Shown: positions 1 through 5,340 of the stretch, piece after piece
How the letters are laid out: each line of letters starts with the position of its first letter
Numbering within the stretch: position 1 is the first letter of the stretch
Assembly: GCA_017998575.1 (NCBI GenBank)
Contig: JAGOCV010000277.1
Span: 1 to 5,340, forward strand
Direction of reading: 5' to 3'
DNA from: Burkholderiaceae bacterium
GTDB taxonomy: Bacteria > Pseudomonadota > Gammaproteobacteria > Burkholderiales > Burkholderiaceae
Length of the DNA: 5,340 bases
Notes under the pieces: generated by a model
What the model saw: the letters and a program-made list of their open reading frames with translations, nothing else
The model's database searches: none
Told to the model about the DNA's origin: nothing
Program-made: the position numbers and the translations under genes

Positions 1-1023
1 GAGGTGTTCGGCATCATCGGCAAGAGCGGCGCGGGCAAGAGCTCGCTGGTGCGGGTCATCAACCTGCTCAACCGCCCCACGGCCGGCAGCGTGCACGTGG
101 ACGGGCGCGAGCTCACCGCGCTCTCCGACGCCGACCTGCGCACCGCGCGCCAGGGCATCGGCATGATCTTCCAGCACTTCAACCTGCTGTCGTCGCGCAC
201 CGTGTACGGCAACGTGGCGCTGCCGCTGGAGCTGGCGGGCCTGCCCGAAGCGGAGATCCGCGCGCGCGTGACGCCGCTGCTCGACCTGGTGGGCCTGGGC
301 GCGCTGGCCGACCGCTACCCGGCGCAGATCAGCGGCGGCCAGAAGCAGCGCGTGGGCATCGCACGCGCGCTGGCCAACCGGCCGCGCGTGCTGCTGTCGG
401 ACGAGGCCACTTCGGCGCTCGACCCCGAGACCACGCGATCGATCCTTGCGCTCCTGCGCCAGATCAACCGTGAGCTGGGCCTGACCATCGTGCTGATCAC
501 GCACCAGATGCAGGTCATCAAGCAGGTGGCCGACCGCGTGGCCGTGATCGACGCCGGCCGCATCGTGGAAGAGGGCGCCGTGGTGGACGTGTTCACGCGC
601 CCGCGCGAAGCCATCACGCGAAGCCTGATCGACGAGATCGTGCCGCAGGAACTGCCGGCCAGCGTGCTGGCGCACGTGCAGACGCTGCAGGGCGCCGCCG
701 CCACCGCCGGGCTGCCGGCGGGCCGGCTGCTGCGCCTGTCGTACGCGGGCGAGAGCGCCTACCAGCCCATCCTCTCGCGCCTGGTGTCCGACCACGGCGT
801 GCAGCTATCCATCCTGCATGGGCAGATCGACGAGATCCAGGGCCAGGCCTTCGGCTCGCTGGCCGTGCTGGCCACGGGCAGCGATGCGCAGGTGGACGAC
901 GCCGTGGCCGCGCTGCGCGCACGCGGCGTGGCCGTGACCGAGATTGCGCCGCAAGCCGCCGCCCAGCGCGCGTTCGCCGCTGCCGATGCAGCCGACGCCG
1001 ACAACAGCACCGTGGAGGCCTGA
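1..1023 (+). CDS. metN: Methionine ABC importer ATP-binding protein MetN (5' partial)
   Basis: ATPase subunit that powers methionine uptake through MetI at the inner membrane. The reading frame is open from base 1, so the true start lies upstream; from the E. coli MetN layout about 30 N-terminal residues are missing. The GTG at position 4 is inside the first core beta strand and is not a real start. Visible motifs in order are Walker A GKSGAGKS (bases 19-42), the Q-loop region [14 protein letters not shown] (around 163-201), the ABC signature ISGGQKQR (around 328-351), Walker [13 protein letters not shown] (around 388-423) and the H-loop LITHQM (around 493-510). The part after about base 640 corresponds to the C-terminal NIL/ACT-like domain, which in the E. 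coli transporter binds methionine and inhibits transport when the cell is replete. The [10 protein letters not shown] stretch and the full C-terminal domain separate MetN from other ABC ATPases. It ends in TGA three bases before metI, so the two are co-transcribed. Confidence 0.97.
   Translation, partial: EVFGIIGKSGAGKSSLVRVINLLNRPTAGSVHVDGRELTALSDADLRTARQGIGMIFQHFNLLSSRTVYGNVALPLELAGLPEAEIRARVTPLLDLVGLGALADRYPAQISGGQKQRVGIARALANRPRVLLSDEATSALDPETTRSILALLRQINRELGLTIVLITHQMQVIKQVADRVAVIDAGRIVEEGAVVDVFTRPREAITRSLIDEIVPQELPASVLAHVQTLQGAAATAGLPAGRLLRLSYAGESAYQPILSRLVSDHGVQLSILHGQIDEIQGQAFGSLAVLATGSDAQVDDAVAALRARGVAVTEIAPQAAAQRAFAAADAADADNSTVEA
1014..1018 (+). promoter_or_regulatory. Ribosome binding site of metI
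   Basis: GGAGG lies within the last codons of metN, 8 bases before the metI ATG at 1027. It fixes the metI start and indicates that translation of the two genes is closely linked. Confidence 0.8.
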
Positions 1024-1026
1024 GCC

Positions 1027-1692
1027 ATGTTCGAGAACTTTTCGCAGGCCCTGCTGGAGCTGTTCGCCCTCTCGCTGTGGGAAACGCTGGTGATGGTGGG
1101 CGTGTCGGGCGTGCTGGGCGCGCTGCTGGGCATTCCGCTGGGCGTGTTCCTGCGCCTCACCGACCACGGCGGCGTGCTGCAGAACGCGGCGGCCAACCGC
1201 ATCGTCGGCTGGATCGTCAACGCCGTGCGCTCCACGCCTTTCATCATCCTGCTGGTGGCCATCATCCCGTTCACGCGGTTGCTGGCGGGCTCGTCCATCG
1301 GTACGGCAGCCGCCATCGTGCCGTTGACCATCGCCGCCGCGCCCTTCGTGGCGCGCCTGGTCGAAGCCTCGCTGCGCGAGGTGGACGGCGGCCTGGTCGA
1401 AGCCGCGCAGGCCATGGGCGCGACCACCTGGCAGATCGTCTGGAAGGTGCTGCTGCCCGAGGCGCTGCCCGGCATCATCGCGGGCCTGACCATCACCTTC
1501 GTCAGCCTCACGGGCTACTCGGCCATGGCCGGCGCCATCGGCGGCGGCGGCCTGGGCGACCTGGGCATCCGCTACGGCTACCAGCGCTTCCTGCCCGACG
1601 TGATGCTGGCTGTCGTGGTGGTGCTGATCTTCTTCGTGCAGGCCGTGCAGAGCCTGGGCGACTGGGCGGTGCGCCGCCTGTCGCATCGCTGA
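1027..1692 (+). CDS. metI: Methionine ABC importer permease MetI
   Basis: Inner-membrane permease of the MetNIQ methionine importer, which works as a homodimer coupled to two MetN subunits. The 221 residues are close to the E. coli MetI length of 217. Hydrophobic stretches at about residues 19-41, 60-88, 91-112, 147-178 and 192-215 fit the family's five-helix topology. The cytoplasmic coupling motif EAAQAMGAT (from residue 125), followed by a Trp-rich stretch and LLPEALPGI, is the EAA loop that docks onto the ATPase. The segment VRSTPFIILL and the Gly-rich IGGGGLGDLGIRYGYQRF are typical of MetI rather than of other binding-protein-dependent permeases. The start is supported by GGAGG 8 bases upstream. 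It sits between metN and metQ in the classical operon order. Confidence 0.96.
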   Translation: MFENFSQALLELFALSLWETLVMVGVSGVLGALLGIPLGVFLRLTDHGGVLQNAAANRIVGWIVNAVRSTPFIILLVAIIPFTRLLAGSSIGTAAAIVPLTIAAAPFVARLVEASLREVDGGLVEAAQAMGATTWQIVWKVLLPEALPGIIAGLTITFVSLTGYSAMAGAIGGGGLGDLGIRYGYQRFLPDVMLAVVVVLIFFVQAVQSLGDWAVRRLSHR

Positions 1693-1743
1693 GGCGGCAT
1701 CGCCGGGCGCACACACCGTTTTTCCAATCCAACCCATTCAACC

Positions 1744-1749
1744 GGAGGA
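1744..1749 (+). promoter_or_regulatory. Ribosome binding site of metQ
   Basis: GGAGGA sits 7 bases before the metQ ATG at 1757. A strong site here fits the usual need for more binding protein than permease. The 64-base gap between metI and metQ shows no convincing separate promoter by eye; it contains only a weak 4-bp stem just after the metI stop (1693-1704). Confidence 0.8.
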
Positions 1750-1756
1750 CTCACCC

Positions 1757-2569
1757 ATGACCATCGCCATTCCCCGCCGCCTGCTGCTGCAGGCCACCGC
1801 CGCCGCCGCACTGGCCACCGCCTTCCCGTTCACGGCGATGGCCGCCGACAAGGAGGTCACCATCGGCGTGACCGCCGGCCCGCACGCGCAGATCGCCGAA
1901 GTGGCCAAGCGCGTGGCCGAGAAGAACGGCCTCAAGGTCAAGCTGGTCGAGTTCAGCGACTTCATCCAGCCCAACGCCGCGCTGGCCTCCAGCCAGCTCG
2001 ACGCCAACATCTACCAGCACGTGCCCTTCCTCGAAGCGCAGAACAAGGACCGTGGCTACAAGCTCGTGCCCGTGGCGCCGGCCGTGCGTCAGCAGATGGG
2101 CGTGTACTCGAAGAAGGTGAAGAAGCTGGCCGACCTGGCCGACGGCGCGCGCGTGGGCATCCCCAACGACCCGACCAACGGCTCGCGCGCACTGCTGGTG
2201 CTGGCCGAGCAGGGCCTGATCCAGCTCAAGGGCGGCGCGGGCACGCGTGCCTCGGTGCTCGACATCACGGCCAATCCCAAGAAGCTGCGCTTCATCGAAC
2301 TCGAAGCCGCACAACTGCCGCGCGCCCTGGGCGACCTGGACGCCGCCGCCGTCAACAGCAGCTATGCCGTGGCCGCGGGCCTGTCGCCCACGGGCGATTC
2401 GCTGGCGCTGGAGAACCCCAGCACGCCCTACGTGACCGTGGTGATCGCCACCCGGGCCGGCCACGAGAAGGACGCCGACCTGCTGGCTTTCGTGAAGGCC
2501 TACCAGTCGCCCGAGGTCAAGCAGTTCGTGGACACGACCTTCAAGGGCGCGTACACGGTTGCCTGGTAA
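1757..2569 (+). CDS. metQ: Methionine-binding periplasmic protein MetQ (non-lipidated form)
   Basis: Substrate-binding protein that captures methionine in the periplasm and delivers it to MetNI. The 270-residue length is usual for the NlpA/MetQ family. Family motifs are clear: GVTAGPHAQI (residues 37-46), a FSDFIQPNAAL / DANIYQHVPFLEAQ block (about residues 65-95), GVYSKKVK, PNDPTN (residues 136-141), and AAVNSSYAVAAGL with a following NPSTPYV block. The N-terminus has two arginines (R7-R8), a hydrophobic Ala/Leu core and a likely signal peptidase I site after Ala29 (AMA before AD). There is no lipobox, and no cysteine anywhere in the protein, unlike the E. coli MetQ lipoprotein. The RR followed by LLLQ is only loosely Tat-like. 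The start is fixed by the GGAGGA site. Last gene of the operon. Confidence 0.96.
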   Translation: MTIAIPRRLLLQATAAAALATAFPFTAMAADKEVTIGVTAGPHAQIAEVAKRVAEKNGLKVKLVEFSDFIQPNAALASSQLDANIYQHVPFLEAQNKDRGYKLVPVAPAVRQQMGVYSKKVKKLADLADGARVGIPNDPTNGSRALLVLAEQGLIQLKGGAGTRASVLDITANPKKLRFIELEAAQLPRALGDLDAAAVNSSYAVAAGLSPTGDSLALENPSTPYVTVVIATRAGHEKDADLLAFVKAYQSPEVKQFVDTTFKGAYTVAW

Positions 2570-2575
2570 GGCCGC

Positions 2576-2600
2576 GCGGGTGGCGGTCCGCGCCACCCGC
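2576..2600. terminator. Hairpin between convergent genes, probable (bidirectional) terminator
   Basis: A perfect 10-bp inverted repeat, GCGGGTGGCG (2576-2585) and CGCCACCCGC (2591-2600), encloses a 5-base loop. It begins 7 bases after the metQ stop and lies before the stop of the convergent gene on the minus strand, so it could end transcripts from both sides. No T-run follows on either strand, so it is not a textbook intrinsic terminator, though T-poor hairpins are common in high-GC genomes. A partial copy of the left arm (GCGGGTG, 2611-2617) can pair with the right arm as an alternative. Confidence 0.6.
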
Positions 2601-2651
2601 TCAACGCGTTGCGGGTGCCGGTGCCCAAGCATCTGAAAGTTCGCAGCGATG

Positions 2652-4106
2652 TCAGTCGGCGTCGGAATTCATGCCGGAGGAGTCGGTTTGCATGCCGGCT
2701 GAGGTGTCCGGACGCGCATTCCGGATGGCCGCACTCAACGCCGGCTGGTCGTTGGCGGGCAACTGCAACACCAAATCATCGAGTGTGTCGCAGAAGTCGG
2801 TCACACAGTCCGGCCGTATGAGTTGGCGCTGTATCAGTGCGTCCAGTGTCGTCAGCAGCTCCTGGATGGCCTGTGCTTTCTGCTCCATGGGAATTTTCGC
2901 GAGGATATCGCTGCCGGCCAGATCCTCCAGCAGTGAGGCGGGGTCTTCTTGCGCCGGCAGTTGTCGGGCGTGATGCGCCAGTTCAGCCAGTCGCGCAAGC
3001 ACGGCGTCGTGCGGGAGATGCGGGAGCAAATTGGCGAGATCGGCGAGAGCCGTGCCGCGTTCGGCTCCTGATGGCAGGCCACGCAGGAGGATGTCGAACA
3101 TGGCCGGGAGTTCTTCCTCCTGTGCAGCAGAAAACCACGATTCGAGCAGTTCGCAGTGCTCGTCCGGTGGCAGGCGGGCCAGTTGTCGTAGCGCAGGAGG
3201 CAGATTGCCGGCTGCAACCAGCAGCTCCTGCGTGATCTTCTGCGGCGCCGGGCGGTTCAGTCCCTGGCCGGCTTCTGCGAACCAGCGATCAACACAGGTC
3301 AGGGCGTGTCGAATGGCCTGTGCCAGCGTTTCGTCGGGCGGCAGTGTGGCCGAGCTGGCGGCGCGCCCACGTTGAAGGAGCACGGACAGTACCTGCGAGA
3401 TTTCGTCGAGGTTGAAGTTCTGTGGCGGCTGGGCGTCCAGCGCGATCCGTGCACGGGTGAAGGTGGCGTTGATGCCGGTGAGTTGCCCATGCCGGCGGGC
3501 GTGTTGCACGGGCAGGGCGGCGACATCGTCCGCATGATCGCAAAGCTGCTGGAAGGTCGGCGAAAACCCCAGGTGGCGCGGATCGAGAACATTCGCGGCC
3601 CGCTCCACCGCCCGGCGTCTCTGAGGTGGCAGGGATGCCGCCATTTGTCGCACGCGAGTCAGCGCGTCCATTGTCTCGGTGAGGGGAATGCCGTGCATGT
3701 TGCGCGCCACACGGTCGAGTGCGGCGATCAGCGGCCGGTGGCGGAAAGCGGGCTCGGTGGCATTGATCTCGGTGCTGAGTGCGTCCAGCGCTGGGATCAG
3801 GCGCGGGGCGGTCTGGATGGCCTGCGTTTGGCGTGCCGCATTCACCTGCGGCAACTCGAGTCGCAGAACGGGTGTGCCGTCGTCCGGACGGCTCAATGCG
3901 TTGCCGACGGTAATCTGCGAGTCGGGAAGCAGGTAGCTGAAGATTTCGTCATGCACCAGGGATTTCATGTCTTGCAGTCGTGTCACTGCATCTGAACGAT
4001 TGTTCGCGCGCATCGCGGGAGCAACAGTCTGGGGCTGGTCGTTTGCATCGTCGTCAGAGAGACGGCGCTTCAAATTGATCTGCTGGGAAAAACCGGAAAC
4101 GTTCAT
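2652..4106 (-). CDS. Candidate type III secreted effector, PIP-box controlled, unknown family
   Basis: I do not recognise the family of this 484-residue protein. The ATG at 4106 is chosen because a PIP box (4167-4191) and a -10-like element lie just upstream of it; the longer in-frame start at 4265 would place that promoter inside the coding region. No clear Shine-Dalgarno sequence is visible. The N-terminus (residues 1-40) is rich in Ser, Asn, Gln and Asp, has no hydrophobic signal peptide, and contains a short basic patch LKRR. This is compatible with a type III secretion signal but does not prove one. The rest looks mostly alpha-helical with no membrane segment and no catalytic motif I can name. 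Leu-Pro pairs recur (near residues 159, 198, 255, 302, 312, 333, 344, 364, 383, 449), forming about 31-residue units around 302-364. The C-terminal tail (about 465-484) is Ser/Asp-rich. Sampled rows are 53-58% GC against 68-78% in the flanking genes, suggesting separate acquisition. It is transcribed against metNIQ and away from the gene at 4311. Call as a real gene: high. Effector role: inferred mainly from the promoter. The all-helical repeat style recalls scaffold-type effectors such as XopP/RipH, but I cannot assign it. Confidence 0.75.
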   Translation of the reverse strand: MNVSGFSQQINLKRRLSDDDANDQPQTVAPAMRANNRSDAVTRLQDMKSLVHDEIFSYLLPDSQITVGNALSRPDDGTPVLRLELPQVNAARQTQAIQTAPRLIPALDALSTEINATEPAFRHRPLIAALDRVARNMHGIPLTETMDALTRVRQMAASLPPQRRRAVERAANVLDPRHLGFSPTFQQLCDHADDVAALPVQHARRHGQLTGINATFTRARIALDAQPPQNFNLDEISQVLSVLLQRGRAASSATLPPDETLAQAIRHALTCVDRWFAEAGQGLNRPAPQKITQELLVAAGNLPPALRQLARLPPDEHCELLESWFSAAQEEELPAMFDILLRGLPSGAERGTALADLANLLPHLPHDAVLARLAELAHHARQLPAQEDPASLLEDLAGSDILAKIPMEQKAQAIQELLTTLDALIQRQLIRPDCVTDFCDTLDDLVLQLPANDQPALSAAIRNARPDTSAGMQTDSSGMNSDAD

Positions 4107-4129
4107 GATGATCCATTGAGTGAATGGGC

Positions 4130-4135
4130 AGTGTC
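4130..4135 (-). promoter_or_regulatory. -10-like element of the PIP-box promoter
   Basis: On the minus strand GACACT begins 31 bases after the second TTCG half-site. HrpX/HrpB-regulated promoters usually have a -10 element of the form YANNNT about 30-32 bases after the PIP box; this one matches five of six positions, with G in place of the pyrimidine. Transcription would start near 4122-4124, giving a leader of only about 16-18 bases before the ATG at 4106. Confidence 0.5.
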
Positions 4136-4166
4136 CGGCTTCTTGGTGCCCGGAAATGATCGTTAT

Positions 4167-4191
4167 CCGAAGCCTCGACGTTGAGGGCGAA
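4167..4191 (-). promoter_or_regulatory. PIP box (hrpII box), TTCGC-N15-TTCGG
   Basis: Read on the minus strand, TTCGC (4191-4187) and TTCGG (4171-4167) are separated by exactly 15 bases. This matches the plant-inducible-promoter consensus TTCGB-N15-TTCGB bound by the AraC-type activators HrpX (Xanthomonas, Acidovorax) and HrpB (Ralstonia). The half-sites are read directly from the sequence; the binding is inferred. Correct orientation, the -10-like GACACT at the expected distance and the ATG 61 bases downstream together make chance less likely. It is expected to turn on the gene at 2652-4106 inside plants or in hrp-inducing medium. Confidence 0.75.
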
Positions 4192-4310
4192 CCAAGGCCT
4201 TTGCCCATCAGGCCGGTGACCGAGGACGAGGCGGCCGCAGGCGAAGCCATTCGCTTAGGCGCCATACTTGCGCCTGCCGGAGAAGCCCGCGAACCAACCT
4301 AAGACCTGCC

Positions 4311-5340
4311 ATGACTACGACCTTGCCGTTCCACACCTTCGACGCGGCGCTGTTCCAGCGCGCGCAGACGCTGCTCGACGAAGACTGGCTGCGCAACGAC
4401 GCCGACCTGGCGCCCGTGCTGCCCGTGGTGCTGGCGCGCGGCGTGGGGCAGGACTGGCACAAGGCCGGCACCTTTCGCCATCACCTCGTAGGCGTGGCGC
4501 GCTCGCTGGCGCAATGGGGCCAGCCGCGCGACGTGCGCCTGCTGGGTCTGCTGCATAGCGTGTACGGCAATGCCTTCGTCGATCTGGTGAAGTTCGACGC
4601 CGGCAGCGAGCGGGGCCGGCTGCGCGAGCTGGTGGGCGAGGGCGCCGAGCAACTGGTCTACACCTTCTGCACCGCCAGCCGCGTGCAGTTCACCCAGCGC
4701 GTGCTGGCCGGGCAGATCGACGACGACGGCGGCATGACCATCGAGCGCATCGGCCAGGGCCAGGGCACGGTGCGCCTGGGCGCGTACGAAGTGGCGGCCT
4801 TCATCGTGGTGAGCATGGCCGACACCATAGAGCAGTGGTTCAGCTGGCAGGAAGACATCTTCGCCGGCTTTCCCGACGTGGCACAACGCCCGCAGGCCGT
4901 GCACTGGATGGCCTCGCTCTGGCCCGGCCCCATGCGGCCGAGCAGCCGCATCGTGTCGCAGATTTCGGGCCTGGCGTGCGCGCTGCAACACCCCGCACTG
5001 CGCGCCGTGCTGCCGCTGCCGCCGGTGTTCGCGGCTTGCACGCAGGGGCTGGCCGAGGCCGACGAGGCAGCGGCCACGTCGCTCTACTGGTCCGTGATCC
5101 AGCAGGACCAGCCGCTGGTGCAGACCGATGCCGCCATCGCCGTGCTGGAGCAGGCCGTGCGCCACAACCCGTGGGTGGGCGAGCCGCAGATGGTGCTGGC
5201 CCAGCTGTACCTCTCGGCCGGCCGCTTGGGCGACGCGCGCATCGCCGCCGAAAGCGCGCTGCAGCTCTTCAGCCAGTGGGGCAACGCCTGGGACAAGCGC
5301 GTGCAGTGGGACGCCTGGGTGGCCTGGACGCGCATCCTGC
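4311..5340 (+). CDS. HD-like (DUF6817-type) domain protein with TPR-like C-terminal region (3' partial)
   Basis: The reading frame is open from the ATG at 4311 to the window edge (343 complete codons), so the C-terminus is missing. The N-terminal domain has histidines arranged as in HD-superfamily folds: HKAGTFRHHL (residues 50-59), then GLLHSVYGN (residues 79-87) in place of a canonical His-Asp pair. I associate the HSVYG pattern with the DUF6817 family; this is from memory and not searched. A conserved-looking central part runs to about residue 200. From about residue 270 the sequence AIAVLEQAVRHNP, then MVLAQLYLSAGRLGDARIAAESAL, reads as at least one tetratricopeptide-like helical pair, suggesting protein-protein contacts. 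There is no signal peptide or membrane segment, so it is probably cytoplasmic. Codon use and GC match the met genes, so it looks like resident chromosome. No good ribosome binding site is seen; the nearest purine-rich stretch (GGAG near 4280) is too far away. No in-frame alternative start lies close upstream. The biochemical role is unknown. Confidence 0.8.
   Translation, partial: MTTTLPFHTFDAALFQRAQTLLDEDWLRNDADLAPVLPVVLARGVGQDWHKAGTFRHHLVGVARSLAQWGQPRDVRLLGLLHSVYGNAFVDLVKFDAGSERGRLRELVGEGAEQLVYTFCTASRVQFTQRVLAGQIDDDGGMTIERIGQGQGTVRLGAYEVAAFIVVSMADTIEQWFSWQEDIFAGFPDVAQRPQAVHWMASLWPGPMRPSSRIVSQISGLACALQHPALRAVLPLPPVFAACTQGLAEADEAAATSLYWSVIQQDQPLVQTDAAIAVLEQAVRHNPWVGEPQMVLAQLYLSAGRLGDARIAAESALQLFSQWGNAWDKRVQWDAWVAWTRIL

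Larger units (their letters stand above)
4107..4310. other. Divergent intergenic region
   Basis: About 204 bases separate the two divergent starts. The half next to the effector gene is relatively AT-rich (about 50% GC over 4081-4140) and holds the PIP-box promoter. The half next to the gene at 4311 returns to high GC. That half contains two short inverted repeats: GCGAA-4-TTCGC (4241-4254) and AGGCGC-7-GCGCCT (4257-4275). I could not identify a convincing sigma-70 promoter for the plus-strand gene by eye, and no transfer RNA, insertion-sequence end or long repeat is visible. Confidence 0.6.

Noticed and set aside
805..1737. Long minus-strand reading frame opposite metN/metI (about 310 codons)
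   Set aside because: Its product is dominated by His, Gln, Arg and Gly in the pattern produced by reading the complement of GC-rich codons. It lies antisense to confidently identified metN and metI.
1693..1756. Possible riboswitch or independent promoter between metI and metQ
   Set aside because: The gap is only 64 bases with a weak 4-bp stem; it is too short for a known SAM riboswitch plus expression platform, and no conserved core is visible.
1751..2632. Minus-strand reading frame opposite metQ (about 293 codons)
   Set aside because: Antisense shadow of metQ with low-complexity composition and no family motif; metQ itself is unambiguous.
3306..3995. Plus-strand reading frame of 229 codons opposite the effector candidate
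   Set aside because: The minus-strand frame is longer, complete and preceded by a promoter; this one has no ribosome binding site and no recognisable motif. I could not run a coding-potential test to settle it fully.
4241..4254. GCGAA-GCCA-TTCGC inverted repeat as a second PIP box or operator
   Set aside because: The half-sites face each other with a 4-base gap, not the direct 15-base-spaced arrangement of a PIP box, and such short palindromes are frequent in high-GC DNA.
4120..4302. Small plus-strand frame of 60 codons in the intergenic region
   Set aside because: It overlaps the PIP-box promoter on the other strand, lacks a ribosome binding site and shows no family features. It ends 8 bases before the next gene, so a leader peptide is conceivable but unsupported.
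4299..5165. Minus-strand frame of 288 codons opposite the DUF6817-like gene
   Set aside because: His/Gln/Ala-rich antisense shadow; the plus-strand frame has the coherent domain structure.

Overview
The window has high GC and dense coding, with strong GC-ending codon use and ordinary bacterial signals. The gene set suggests a beta-proteobacterium of the Comamonadaceae. A perfect plant-inducible-promoter (PIP) box in front of a secreted-effector-like gene points to a plant-associated Acidovorax/Paracidovorax-type genome. The genus is an inference, not something read directly.

Positions 1-2569 (+) hold a methionine ABC importer operon in the order metN (ATPase, 5' end cut by the window edge), metI (permease), metQ (periplasmic binding protein). 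metN and metI are almost contiguous, and metQ follows after 64 bases with a strong ribosome binding site. Together they import D/L-methionine. Any promoter or riboswitch controlling the operon lies upstream of the window. The metQ signal peptide has no lipobox, and the protein contains no cysteine, so this binding protein should be soluble in the periplasm rather than a lipoprotein as in E. coli.

Positions 2570-2651 are a short convergent gap with a perfect 10-bp hairpin that probably serves as the terminator.

Positions 2652-4106 (-) encode a 484-residue protein I do not recognise. It is mostly helical, has a polar N-terminus without a Sec signal, and carries a degenerate Leu-Pro-punctuated repeat. 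Several stretches of the gene have visibly lower GC than its neighbours. Upstream on the same strand is TTCGC-N15-TTCGG, an exact match to the PIP/hrpII box consensus, with a -10-like GACACT 31 bases further on and the ATG about 24 bases after that. This is the arrangement of HrpX/HrpB-activated type III secretion genes. I therefore call it a candidate type III effector. It is the most interesting object in the window.

Positions 4107-4310 are the divergent intergenic region containing that promoter. From 4311 (+) to the window edge runs a partial gene for a protein with a histidine-rich, HD-like N-terminal domain (DUF6817-like) and a TPR-like C-terminal region. No RNA genes, insertion sequences, CRISPR arrays or attachment sites were seen.
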